This document shows, piece after piece, positions 1 to 8,462 of a DNA stretch of 64,000 nucleotides. Every line of letters starts with the position of its first letter. The stretch's first letter is position 1. Made by a program: the position numbers and the translations under genes. The notes beneath the pieces are model-generated. The model did not search any database, was not told the DNA's origin, and saw only the letters and a program-made list of their open reading frames with translations. Source of the stretch: Leeuwenhoekiella aequorea (lineage in GTDB: Bacteria; Bacteroidota; Bacteroidia; Flavobacteriales; Flavobacteriaceae); the NCBI RefSeq assembly GCF_004104375.1, contig NZ_QOVM01000004.1:1-64000 (forward strand), given 5' to 3'.

Positions 1-214
1 AATTATCACTTTCTATCCAGTATAAACTCACTTTTTTATTGTCAATGATTGTATCAAATGCTGCTGGTTTCAACATCTCATCCTTGTGGAAGTCGGAGAA
101 TAATGTATCATTTACTATTTTCACATCGTTATGGTTACTTGGTTTTTCCTTACAAGAGTTAAACAGGAATAGATTTACAAAACCAAATAAAACAAGTACT
201 CGCAATTCCTTCAT
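1..214 (-). CDS. Aldose 1-epimerase-like lipoprotein, N-terminal part
   Basis: The reading frame opens with ATG at 214 and runs off the window after 71 codons. The N-terminus is a lipoprotein signal: a basic start, a hydrophobic stretch and a lipobox ending LFNSC, followed by a polar linker. The next part, reading FDTIIDNKKVSLYWIES, resembles the start of the aldose 1-epimerase (galactose mutarotase) fold, where a phrase of the type F-x-x-x-I-D-G-K-x-V-x-L-(Y/F) opens the first strands; this is recognition by eye over a short stretch. It begins 7 bp after the GH5-like gene and so is the last visible gene of the GH43 operon. A mutarotase would fit a locus that releases free pentoses or hexoses. 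The catalytic part is outside the window, so the assignment is tentative. Confidence 0.5.
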   Translation of the reverse strand, partial: MKELRVLVLFGFVNLFLFNSCKEKPSNHNDVKIVNDTLFSDFHKDEMLKPAAFDTIIDNKKVSLYWIESDN

Positions 215-221
215 ATTCTTA

Positions 222-1280
222 TTATTTACTGTATTCTAAGTTTAATTTTTTAATAAGGTTTACCTCATCGTTGCGGTACGGTGTACCATCCTTTCTAAAT
301 ATATCATGAAACCATTCTAAAGGCTCTTCTCCCGATTCTATTGGCGTATCCCAAGCGTAAATGGTATTTGTTTTCCCGTTTACAAGACCCCAGTTGATAG
401 CGCCTATATTGTATTCAGCAAGCATTGGTAAGGTATTTGAAAATCTGTTGTTACGGGTACGAGCCATATATTCGGTACATATCATTGGTCGGTCGTGAGA
501 TTTTAAGAGCTGAATAACTCTACGGTGCCACTCAGGATCCTCATAATCGTGATAAGTAATGATATCTGAATGTTGCGCCTGATATGCATTTAATTCCGTG
601 AAACTCCAATCCCATAAACCCGCTGAAAGTGGTTGGGAAGGGTTAATCTCCCTTGCCCAGGCAAAAACATTTTTAAGAAGTGGAAGGCTTTCGGTCTTTT
701 TACCGCTGTTACCTGGTTCATTATACAAATCCCAAAATAACACACGATCGTCATCTTTAAAAGTTCTAATGATATCCTGAACATATTTTTTAAGTTCGGT
801 TGAAGTGGCCATCTCATTAGAAGCAGGATATCCAGGATCCTGCATCCATCCTGAATTATGAACACCAGGTTTAGGAGCACGTTGTTTGCCCATTTCAGGC
901 TTAGCATCCCAGACATCATCAAATATTACAAAAATGGTTTTGATCTTGTGCTTTGCAGCAAGCTTCAAGTAGGTATCCACCCGATTTTTAAATCCTTTTG
1001 GATCTGCCTTGTAAGCCAGACTGTGTAAATACACCCGCATCGTATTAAACCCAATGCCTTCGGCATAACCCAGTTCTCGATCTATAGTTTCTGGATCAAA
1101 ACTGTTCTCCTGCCACATTTCAAGCTGATTAATTGCAGTACTGGGAATAAAATTGGCTCCTGTGATCCAGTCATGTTTTGCATACCAGGCATCGGCTTTT
1201 TCTTTGTTCCAGCGTTCCTGTGCATTAAGGTTATTAAGAAGAGTTACCAGCAGTATCAGTATAAATGCTAATCTTTTCAT
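222..1280 (-). CDS. GH5-like TIM-barrel glycoside hydrolase
   Basis: A 352-residue protein with a cleavable signal peptide (residues 1-20, ending LNA-QE), so it is exported. The rest reads as a single-domain retaining TIM-barrel glycosidase of clan GH-A: the acid/base is probably Glu188 in WDLYNEPGN and the nucleophile Glu270 in MICTEYMA, both at the expected strand ends 4 and 7. Close relatives in Bacteroidota are often annotated as 1,4-beta-xylanase or cellulase-family protein, but the substrate is not fixed by sequence. It lies 5 bp after a GH43 gene and 7 bp before the epimerase-like gene, so the three are co-transcribed. With two GH43 neighbours the target is likely a pentose-containing plant or algal polysaccharide. 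I am confident of the fold and weak on the substrate. Confidence 0.78.
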   Translation of the reverse strand: MKRLAFILILLVTLLNNLNAQERWNKEKADAWYAKHDWITGANFIPSTAINQLEMWQENSFDPETIDRELGYAEGIGFNTMRVYLHSLAYKADPKGFKNRVDTYLKLAAKHKIKTIFVIFDDVWDAKPEMGKQRAPKPGVHNSGWMQDPGYPASNEMATSTELKKYVQDIIRTFKDDDRVLFWDLYNEPGNSGKKTESLPLLKNVFAWAREINPSQPLSAGLWDWSFTELNAYQAQHSDIITYHDYEDPEWHRRVIQLLKSHDRPMICTEYMARTRNNRFSNTLPMLAEYNIGAINWGLVNGKTNTIYAWDTPIESGEEPLEWFHDIFRKDGTPYRNDEVNLIKKLNLEYSK

Positions 1281-1285
1281 GATTT

Positions 1286-2311
1286 TTAGTTTTGTGAGGG
1301 TATTTTTATTTTGGTATTTTCAGATAGGGGAATCCCCAAATTAGGAGTTCCGTCTTTATTCCATTTAATCTTTTGCATTCGGGGTGATCTTTTTCCCCCG
1401 CAGCCATCTCCAGGATTGGCATTCGCATGATATAAAATCCAGTCTTCCTTCCCGTCAGGAGATTTAAAAAATGAGTTGTGACCGGGTGCATACACCCCAT
1501 TTTCTTCAGACTTCACAAAGAGGGGTTTGGGATGTTTTTCCCAGCCCGCAGGATCCAGAAGATCATCGCCTGTGAATTGCAACATTCCTAGTGAGTAGTA
1601 ATCAGTCCAACAACCATTTGCTGAAAAAATGATGAAAAGTTTTCCGTTGTGTTCTAAATACTGAGGCCCTTCATTCACATTTACATGAGGCGGATTATTC
1701 GCATCATCTAAATCTCCTTGCTTTTCCCAGATGTTTGTAGGCTGAGAGATTAACACTCGGTTCCCCTCAAGAGTCCATGGGTTTTTCATTTTAGCGATGT
1801 AGATATTTTGTTGTCCATTTGTCTCTCCTTCCCAACCAGACCAAACCATGTATAACAGGTCTTTATATTCAAAAACATTCCCATCAATGGCCCAACGGTC
1901 AGGATATGCTGCTACTTTACCTTTAAACTCCCAACTATCACTAAAGGGATCTTTTGAAGTGTTCTGTAGTGCATACATGCGATGATTATTGTTGTCACCG
2001 TCATCTGCCGCAAAGTATATATACCAAGCTTTATTTATATAATGTATTTCCGGAGCCCAAATCTCTTTGCTGTAAGCAGTACTTTGAGGTGGAATCCAGA
2101 TGATCTTGGACTCTGCTTCTCTAAGATTGGCCAGATTTCTAGTTTTCCAAAGCATTATACGGTCTCCTACCGTGTGCGTGTAATAATAATACCCATCTAC
2201 AAATACACTATATGGGTCTGCCCCTGAATCTAAAACGGGATTTTGAAACGATTGTGCATATGCTGTATAACTCATACAACAAGCGATTAATCCTACAAGT
2301 AATAATTTCAT
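1286..2311 (-). CDS. GH43 glycoside hydrolase, secreted
   Basis: A 341-residue protein with a Sec signal (1-19, ending AYA-Q) and one five-bladed beta-propeller of family GH43. The three carboxylates of the family can be placed: base Asp32 in GADPY, pKa modulator Asp143 in WAIDGNVF and acid Glu214 in VNEGPQYL. The closing PGHNSFF and the YHANANPGDGCGG segment are typical of the short single-domain GH43 subfamilies annotated as alpha-L-arabinofuranosidase or beta-xylosidase. It is clearly paralogous to the next gene upstream, 4 bp away, but has a signal peptidase I site instead of a lipobox, so this one should be periplasmic or released while the paralogue is membrane-anchored. Inverting exo-activity is the family rule; the actual sugar is inferred only. 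Confidence 0.85.
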   Translation of the reverse strand: MKLLLVGLIACCMSYTAYAQSFQNPVLDSGADPYSVFVDGYYYYTHTVGDRIMLWKTRNLANLREAESKIIWIPPQSTAYSKEIWAPEIHYINKAWYIYFAADDGDNNNHRMYALQNTSKDPFSDSWEFKGKVAAYPDRWAIDGNVFEYKDLLYMVWSGWEGETNGQQNIYIAKMKNPWTLEGNRVLISQPTNIWEKQGDLDDANNPPHVNVNEGPQYLEHNGKLFIIFSANGCWTDYYSLGMLQFTGDDLLDPAGWEKHPKPLFVKSEENGVYAPGHNSFFKSPDGKEDWILYHANANPGDGCGGKRSPRMQKIKWNKDGTPNLGIPLSENTKIKIPSQN

Positions 2312-2315
2312 TCAA

Positions 2316-3392
2316 CTAATTTTGTGATGGTTTTTCAACTTCCATTCCTATTGCGACTGGTTCTCCAAACTCAGGTTTTCCGCTTGAATCAAAGGTGAAT
2401 TTCTGCATTCTTACGGTTCTATTTACAGAACACCCCATACCGGTATTGGGATTTGCATGGTAAATAAGCCAATCTTCAGTACCATCGGGAGATTTAAAAA
2501 AGCTGTTGTGACCAGGGCCAAAAGCGTTAGCCGAAGGTTTTTTGGTAAATACCGGCTGGTCAGACTTAACCCAATCTTCAGCAACCATTGGATCTCCATT
2601 TGCTTTGAGGGTAAGCATTCCTAGTGCATAATCATCTGTACCACAAAAACTAGCTGAATAAATCATAAATTGAGTGTTAGGACCTTTAAGAACTTCAGGA
2701 GCCTCATTTACACCAAATCCATTTTGCTCCCAATTATATTCTGGTTCACTCAATAAAGTTACGTTTCCTGTAAGCGTCCACGGATTGCTCATTTCTGAAA
2801 TATAGATTTTCTGAGTAAGGTTTATATTGGTTTTATCAGGTCTTCCAGACCACAGAAAATAGGTTTTACCCAAATGTTCCATAACAGTACCATCAATAGC
2901 CCAGAAATCCGCATTGGGATTGTAAATTTTCCCCTTGTCTACCCACGTTCCCTGCATAGGATCGCTATTTGAATTTTCTAGCACCCAAGTACGTTGGTTG
3001 ATGTCATCACCATCCCCGGCAGTGTAATAAATATACCATTTACCTTCTAATTTAAATATTTCAGGAGCCCATACATTTCTAGAGTTAGGAGCGCCGGCTG
3101 CAGCTTTAAATACTTCTTTTGAAGTAGCTGAAGCTAAATCTTCAAGCGCTGGCGTTTCCCAAAGTCTTACTGCATTACCTACCGTATGCATATAATAATA
3201 CGTATCTCCCTCTTTATAAACATAAGGATCAGCCCCTGTAACAAGCGGGTTAGTAAATGTGGTTTCCTCAACTGGATCAATGATCTCCACAGGAGGGTTA
3301 TCACTTTCAGAACACGACAGTCCTGTCATAAAAAGGCTTATAAAAAACAACCGTATCCCTCTAATTATATTTTTCAGTTTTACTGTACTCAT
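2316..3392 (-). CDS. GH43 glycoside hydrolase, lipoprotein
   Basis: A 358-residue GH43 propeller behind a lipoprotein signal (lipobox TGLSC, Cys27) and an acidic linker of about 20 residues, which suggests outer-membrane anchoring. Catalytic residues visible: Asp55 in GADPY, Asp167 in WAIDGTVM and Glu230 in VNEAPEVL; the PGHNSFF block and the YHANPNTGMGC segment follow. It shares nearly the whole architecture with the neighbouring GH43 protein, so the pair arose by duplication and probably divides the work between cell surface and periplasm. It is spaced 39 bp from susD and 4 bp from its paralogue. The likely activity is alpha-L-arabinofuranosidase or a related exo-pentosidase. Confidence 0.85.
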   Translation of the reverse strand: MSTVKLKNIIRGIRLFFISLFMTGLSCSESDNPPVEIIDPVEETTFTNPLVTGADPYVYKEGDTYYYMHTVGNAVRLWETPALEDLASATSKEVFKAAAGAPNSRNVWAPEIFKLEGKWYIYYTAGDGDDINQRTWVLENSNSDPMQGTWVDKGKIYNPNADFWAIDGTVMEHLGKTYFLWSGRPDKTNINLTQKIYISEMSNPWTLTGNVTLLSEPEYNWEQNGFGVNEAPEVLKGPNTQFMIYSASFCGTDDYALGMLTLKANGDPMVAEDWVKSDQPVFTKKPSANAFGPGHNSFFKSPDGTEDWLIYHANPNTGMGCSVNRTVRMQKFTFDSSGKPEFGEPVAIGMEVEKPSQN

Positions 3393-3431
3393 AGCTTTTT
3401 AATTTATCTCTTTCTGTTGGAAGACTTTCCG

Positions 3432-4967
3432 TTAGTACTTCGGGTTTTGCGTAAGATTTGGATTCAAATCGATATCCCGCTGAGGAATTGGATAATTCTC
3501 GTGTTTTCCTACTACAAAATTTTGAAATTCCGGATCTCTGGAACTCAAAGCTGGACTCAAATCTCCCCAGCGTTTTAAGTCTGCAAAACGCCATGCTTCT
3601 CCTGAGAGTTCAGTAATACGCTCGTGTTTGAGCTGCTCTAAAAACTGATCTTGATTCAAGCCAGGCATTGCACTCGTCAATGTTGCCAAGCCTGCACGTT
3701 GCCGTACGCGATCTACATATTGATAGGCTTCACCTGTTCTATTTAAACCATTTAACGCTTCAGCATACATAAGCAGCACATCGGCATAACGAATAAGTCT
3801 ATAATTATTAGGAGAACGGAAACCCTCCTGATTCTTCCAATGATCATTTAATAATTTTCTAAACCACACACCATTTGCATTAGGTCCGTCACCAAATCTG
3901 CTGCTGAAACTTTGACCATAAACCTGAGTGTCATCGGGTCCCGCAGGATTAGTAAAGTTATATATGAATGAGGCTGCAAGTCTGGGGTCGCGCTCTCCAT
4001 TAGTAGTGGTTTCTTCCAGAAATTCATCAATTAACCATCTTCGCGCAGCACCATCGTTAAAACCTATTCCTGGAGGAGCATAAAATTGCGCTATTGAAGT
4101 TCCAGTATTGTTTACACGGCTTTCATCAACGTCGTTATCTGTAGTTTCAGAAAGATTCTCCTGAAATTGAATTTCAAAAACAGACTCAATATTGTTTTCT
4201 GTAGAGATTAAAAAATTATCCCGGTAATTTTCAGTTAGACCATATTGGCTAGCTCCAGGACCTTCAACCAACCATTCAAAAGCACCTGCTGCTTCTGCAT
4301 ATTTGTTTTGCTGCAAGTATGTTTTACCTAATAAAGCGTAAGCAGCACCGCGAGTTGCTCTCCCTAAATCAATCCCAGTATAGGATACCGGTAAATCAGG
4401 TATTGCCTGTTCCAAATCTAAAGCAACCTGTGCATAGGCCTCTTCTGTTGAAGCATTTGGAGGTGTATCTAGCGGTTGTGAAGGCTCAAGCATAAGCGGT
4501 GGTCTACCGTAGTATAGTGTAAGATTGAAATAAAATAAAGCTCTTAAGAATTTTGCTTCTCCTATCAAACGTGCTTTTAATGCTTCGTCCATTTCAATAG
4601 TAGGCACGTTTGCAATCACCTGATTTGCTCGGAAAACGCCAACATATAAATTTTGCCAAGTTTCTGCTGTAAGATTTTGATTGTAATCATTTTGATTAAA
4701 ACTTACTAAGTTGTTTAGGCCGATATCACCTCCAGATCCAAAACCTTCATCAGATTTTAAAGAGCCGTGGTAAAACATCCATCTTGAATAGGTAGATGCT
4801 GTTCTATAAAAAGTACTGTAGGTAGCGTTAACTCCTTTTTCTGCATCTCCTGCATTTTTCCAGAAACTGGCAATTGTAGGTGAATTAGGGTTAGGTTCAT
4901 CAAAATCTCTATCGCAAGCGGTTAAACCTAATAATAGCACGAGTGATATTTTATAAATAGTTTTCAT
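3432..4967 (-). CDS. SusD-like glycan-binding lipoprotein (GH43 PUL)
   Basis: 511 residues with a lipobox LTAC (Cys18) and the RagB/SusD fold: an N-terminal TPR-like helical region (GEAKFLRALFYFNLTLYYG, then the RATRGAAYALLGKTYLQQ repeat) and a C-terminal block with the hallmarks RLIRYADVLLMYAEALN, a glutamate- and arginine-rich helix (LKHERITELSGEAWRFADLKRW) and YPIPQRDIDLNPNLTQNPKY at the end. SusD proteins cap the SusC channel at the cell surface and bind oligosaccharide. The gene starts 28 bp after susC, the usual order, and leads into the GH43 pair. Bound sugar cannot be read from sequence. Confidence 0.93.
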   Translation of the reverse strand: MKTIYKISLVLLLGLTACDRDFDEPNPNSPTIASFWKNAGDAEKGVNATYSTFYRTASTYSRWMFYHGSLKSDEGFGSGGDIGLNNLVSFNQNDYNQNLTAETWQNLYVGVFRANQVIANVPTIEMDEALKARLIGEAKFLRALFYFNLTLYYGRPPLMLEPSQPLDTPPNASTEEAYAQVALDLEQAIPDLPVSYTGIDLGRATRGAAYALLGKTYLQQNKYAEAAGAFEWLVEGPGASQYGLTENYRDNFLISTENNIESVFEIQFQENLSETTDNDVDESRVNNTGTSIAQFYAPPGIGFNDGAARRWLIDEFLEETTTNGERDPRLAASFIYNFTNPAGPDDTQVYGQSFSSRFGDGPNANGVWFRKLLNDHWKNQEGFRSPNNYRLIRYADVLLMYAEALNGLNRTGEAYQYVDRVRQRAGLATLTSAMPGLNQDQFLEQLKHERITELSGEAWRFADLKRWGDLSPALSSRDPEFQNFVVGKHENYPIPQRDIDLNPNLTQNPKY

Positions 4968-4995
4968 AATCGTTATGCTTTAAAGCGATTTATAA

Positions 4996-7900
4996 TTAAA
5001 ATCCTATGTTAAGACCAAGAGAGAAAATACGTGATGATGGATAGTTTCCTGCATCAACTCCGGGTTCTAAATTGATATTAGCACCAATCACATCAGGGTC
5101 TAATCCTGAATAACTGGTTAAGGTTAACAGGTTTTGTCCGCTTAGTGAAAGACGGGCATTGTTAATCCCGTAGTTATTAAGAAATTTGCTAGGTAAATTG
5201 TAACCAAATTCTACATTACGTACTCTAACATAAGTTCCATCTTCAATCCAACGGTCTGTATTACCTCTTGAGTTAGATATAATACCGCGATCTGCTGGTT
5301 CTCCCCCATAAGCATAAGCGACACCCAGTCTCGGATCTGAAGTATTGGTGTTATCTGTACGCCAAGGATTAATTCCTCTTCTGTAATTTGAATATCCATA
5401 ACTATCCAGATCACGTCTTACATCGTTGTAAAGATCCCCTCCAAAAGAACCGTAAAATTGTATGCTAAAATTGAAATTTTTATATGCTGAATTAAACTGC
5501 AAACCGGCTGTAAAGTCTGGCCAAGGTGATCCTACGTACAATCGGTCTTTATCATTAATGTCATCATTTGTGCCATCGTCAGTAACATTTACATATCTAA
5601 TATCTCCAGGTTGAGCGTAAGCCGCCTGTGCCTGATGATCATCAATTTCCTGTTGATTTTGAAAAATTCCATCTGTTTTGAGTACGTAGTACTCACCAAT
5701 AGAACGACCCACTTGTGAGCGTGTGTTACCTACTTGAATATAATCACGTGGCAAACCGGTTTCCTCATCAATACCAAGATTACCTAAAGCCAGAATTTTA
5801 TTTCTGATAAAACTGATGTTTCCGGCAATATCCCAGCTAAATTCTCCAGTTGACCGTGGTCTGTAATTGAGATCAAGTTCCAAACCTTTATTTTCAATAG
5901 AGCCAATATTTACAATTGGATCCCCTTGTAAATTACCTAAATAGGAAGGCAAAGGCTGTGGTAAAAGCACATCATCTGAAATAGATTTATAAATATCGAA
6001 TGTGATGTTGAATTGATTATTAAAAAGAGAAGCATCAAGGCCTAAATTGGTTGTTATCTTTTCTTCCCAACGCAAATCTCCAGATGCTAAACGCGCCTGA
6101 GTAGCCCCGGCAACCCCTGTTTGATTAGGACCAAATACCGCATTTGGACCTTGATTGAGAAAACCGGTATATTGGTATACTCCTAGATTTGCAGACCCTA
6201 AAACCCCATAGGATCCTCTCACCTTTAAATTGGAAATCCAAGGCACTTCAAAAAAACGTTCATTTGATATTCTCCAGGCACCTGCAACTGATGGGAAATT
6301 ACCTCTTCTGAAATCTGGGGAAAAACGGGAATCTTTATCAGATCTGAATGTTAAGGTTAGTAGGTATTTCTCATCGAAGGTGTAGTTTAAACGCCCTAGA
6401 TACGAATCGATCAGGTACTTGGTTAATCCTCCGGAAGCATTACGATCACCAGGTAAATTACTGGTTGAAGAAATGGTCGTAAAGTAATCGTTCCCAAACT
6501 GGGCTAAAAATAATCCGCTTCCAGAAGTGAAATCAGTCTTATAAGTTTGCTGAGTATAACCTGCCACCCCGTTGAAGCTGTGTTTGCCTAGATCATAATC
6601 AAAATTTAAAGTATGCTCAAAAAGATAACTTAAAAACTGTGAACGAGTTTCATTGACGCTGCTATTTTCTGGAGACTGGTTTTGGTACCAGGAACCTTCT
6701 TTACGAATATCTTTAGTTTTATCGAAGCTTGTCTCCAGACCGGCATTGAAACGGTACTTTAAACCTTTTATAATTCTAAAATCAACAAACGCATTTCCTA
6801 AAAGCTTAACATAATTGGCACTACTTGAGGTTATATTATTAATGGCAACCGCGTTTCTAGAAAACGTATTTACCGTATTGGTAGAACCATAGCCCCAGCC
6901 GCCCGGATTTGAATCAGAAATAAGGTCATCGCTCTGTACTGGAATAATGGGTACATTATTCCACATATCATACCAAGGGTTTCCAACTGCAAATCCCCCT
7001 GTGAATGGTGAATTATTTCTACTATTACTGATGGAAAGATTCTCCCCAAAAGTAAATCTACCGCTATCAGTTTCGGTATTGACACGGAAGGACATACGAT
7101 CAAAATCTCTGCCCAGCAATGTTCCCTGGTCTTTAAAATAACCAGCAGAAATAGCATATTTATGCGTTTCACTTCCGCCTGAATATGTAGCATTCACATC
7201 TTTTACGAAACCGGTGCGCAAGGATTGATCACTCCAATCTGTATCAACACTTCCATCGTAATTAGCAACTGCAGGTTGTAAGGTATACCCGGCAGCATTA
7301 TAGGCATTCGTATTTGTAATTACATATTCAGAAGCATTCATCATATCATACTTCTTAGGAACTGTAGAAACACTATAGCGTGTTGTAAGTGAAAACTTAG
7401 GTTCTCCCTGTTTACCCTTTATGGTAGTAATAATTATAACTCCGTTTGCTGCCCGTGAACCGTAAATCGCAGCTGCAGAAGCATCTTTTAAAACCTGTAT
7501 ACTTTCCACATCATTTGGATTGATGGTGATATTAGGATCGGCAAACATTCCGTCAATAATATAGAGCGGGCTTGCATTACCATAAAAAGTACTCAAACCT
7601 CTTATGTTTACTACAGCATTCTGACCGGGAGCTCCACCATTTCTTACATTGATACCCGGAGAAAGACCTTGTAATGCTTCGGGAACAGAGCGCTTCACTA
7701 TATTCTCGGTATCCTTAGTATCTATTAGCCCCATCGCGCCGGTTAGATCTTTTTTACTTACACTCTGATAGCCAATGACCACTACCTCATCTAGAGCTGC
7801 TATATCCTCCTCAAGCTGTATATTAATTCTCGTTTGATCTTCAACGGAAACTTCGATAGTTTTAAAGCCTACATAGCTAAATACTAGGATTTCATTAGGT

Positions 7901-8112
7901 TTAGCCTGAATAGCATAGCTGCCATCCATGTCCGCAGCTGTTCCTTGAGATGAACCTTTGAATAAAATATTAGCAAAAGGAATAGGTTCTCCCTCGGTAG
8001 TTGTTACCGTACCCGTGATCATTGTTTCTTGCGCAATCGTTTGAGTTGCGTAAAAAACACTAAGCATCAGGAACGCAAGTGTTCTTAAATGGAAATGTAG
8101 TTTAGTTCTCAT
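4996..8112 (-). CDS. SusC-like TonB-dependent oligosaccharide transporter (GH43 PUL)
   Basis: A 1038-residue outer-membrane receptor of the SusC/RagA family. In order: signal peptide (1-27), a carboxypeptidase-regulatory-like domain (about 30-110, starting ITGTVTTTEGEPIPFANIL), the family motif LDEVVVIGYQ as a TonB-box region, the plug (about 120-235, with NIRGLSTFYGNASPLYIIDGM and the conserved LKDASAAAIYGSRAANG), then a 22-strand barrel ending in an aromatic residue (LGLNIGF). It is the first gene of an operon with susD, two GH43 and the GH5-like gene, and is transcribed away from the HTCS across a 350 bp region, which is the normal arrangement for HTCS control. Confidence 0.94.
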   Translation of the reverse strand: MRTKLHFHLRTLAFLMLSVFYATQTIAQETMITGTVTTTEGEPIPFANILFKGSSQGTAADMDGSYAIQAKPNEILVFSYVGFKTIEVSVEDQTRINIQLEEDIAALDEVVVIGYQSVSKKDLTGAMGLIDTKDTENIVKRSVPEALQGLSPGINVRNGGAPGQNAVVNIRGLSTFYGNASPLYIIDGMFADPNITINPNDVESIQVLKDASAAAIYGSRAANGVIIITTIKGKQGEPKFSLTTRYSVSTVPKKYDMMNASEYVITNTNAYNAAGYTLQPAVANYDGSVDTDWSDQSLRTGFVKDVNATYSGGSETHKYAISAGYFKDQGTLLGRDFDRMSFRVNTETDSGRFTFGENLSISNSRNNSPFTGGFAVGNPWYDMWNNVPIIPVQSDDLISDSNPGGWGYGSTNTVNTFSRNAVAINNITSSSANYVKLLGNAFVDFRIIKGLKYRFNAGLETSFDKTKDIRKEGSWYQNQSPENSSVNETRSQFLSYLFEHTLNFDYDLGKHSFNGVAGYTQQTYKTDFTSGSGLFLAQFGNDYFTTISSTSNLPGDRNASGGLTKYLIDSYLGRLNYTFDEKYLLTLTFRSDKDSRFSPDFRRGNFPSVAGAWRISNERFFEVPWISNLKVRGSYGVLGSANLGVYQYTGFLNQGPNAVFGPNQTGVAGATQARLASGDLRWEEKITTNLGLDASLFNNQFNITFDIYKSISDDVLLPQPLPSYLGNLQGDPIVNIGSIENKGLELDLNYRPRSTGEFSWDIAGNISFIRNKILALGNLGIDEETGLPRDYIQVGNTRSQVGRSIGEYYVLKTDGIFQNQQEIDDHQAQAAYAQPGDIRYVNVTDDGTNDDINDKDRLYVGSPWPDFTAGLQFNSAYKNFNFSIQFYGSFGGDLYNDVRRDLDSYGYSNYRRGINPWRTDNTNTSDPRLGVAYAYGGEPADRGIISNSRGNTDRWIEDGTYVRVRNVEFGYNLPSKFLNNYGINNARLSLSGQNLLTLTSYSGLDPDVIGANINLEPGVDAGNYPSSRIFSLGLNIGF

Positions 8113-8462
8113 AGAATTTCATTTAGAAATTTTAGTTATGTTTTAATGCAACATATTGATGAATGGCCTAGTTAAGATTCCATTTTCAAAAAAAAGACCA
8201 TTCATATTATTTTGAATAAACCTTAATTTTGAGCAACTGATTTTAGGAATAAGTTAAACTTCATAACCTTTAATTACCGATTTGTCGCATTACAAAGGAG
8301 ATTATTTTAATTCAAAAAAAACCTATATCGCTGTTTCAATTTTTCGGCGAAATCGTTCAACTTTAAATTTTAGTTAAAAAAACAAAGACAATGAACTAAT
8401 GTATCGAAGAATGAGACTATATGATTTGTATTGATAAAGGTTTATTAACGTGCTTTGTGCTT
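8113..8462. promoter_or_regulatory. Divergent intergenic region between susC and HTCS
   Basis: This 350 bp stretch separates two genes read in opposite directions and must hold both promoters. It contains no open frame of note. A perfect 8 bp inverted repeat (ATGAATGG at 8159-8166 and CCATTCAT at 8198-8205, 31 nt apart) lies about 50-90 bp before the susC start, where it could be an HTCS site or a leader structure. I could not place a convincing TAnnTTTG element for either gene. The role of the repeat is inference. Confidence 0.45.

Noticed and set aside
39-239. Plus-strand open frame at the left edge
   Set aside because: The minus strand of the same stretch encodes a good lipoprotein signal in operon with the GH5-like gene.
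8159-8205. Inverted repeat in the HTCS/susC spacer as a riboswitch or terminator
   Set aside because: The arms are only 8 bp with a 31 nt loop and no T-run; kept only as a possible regulatory site.
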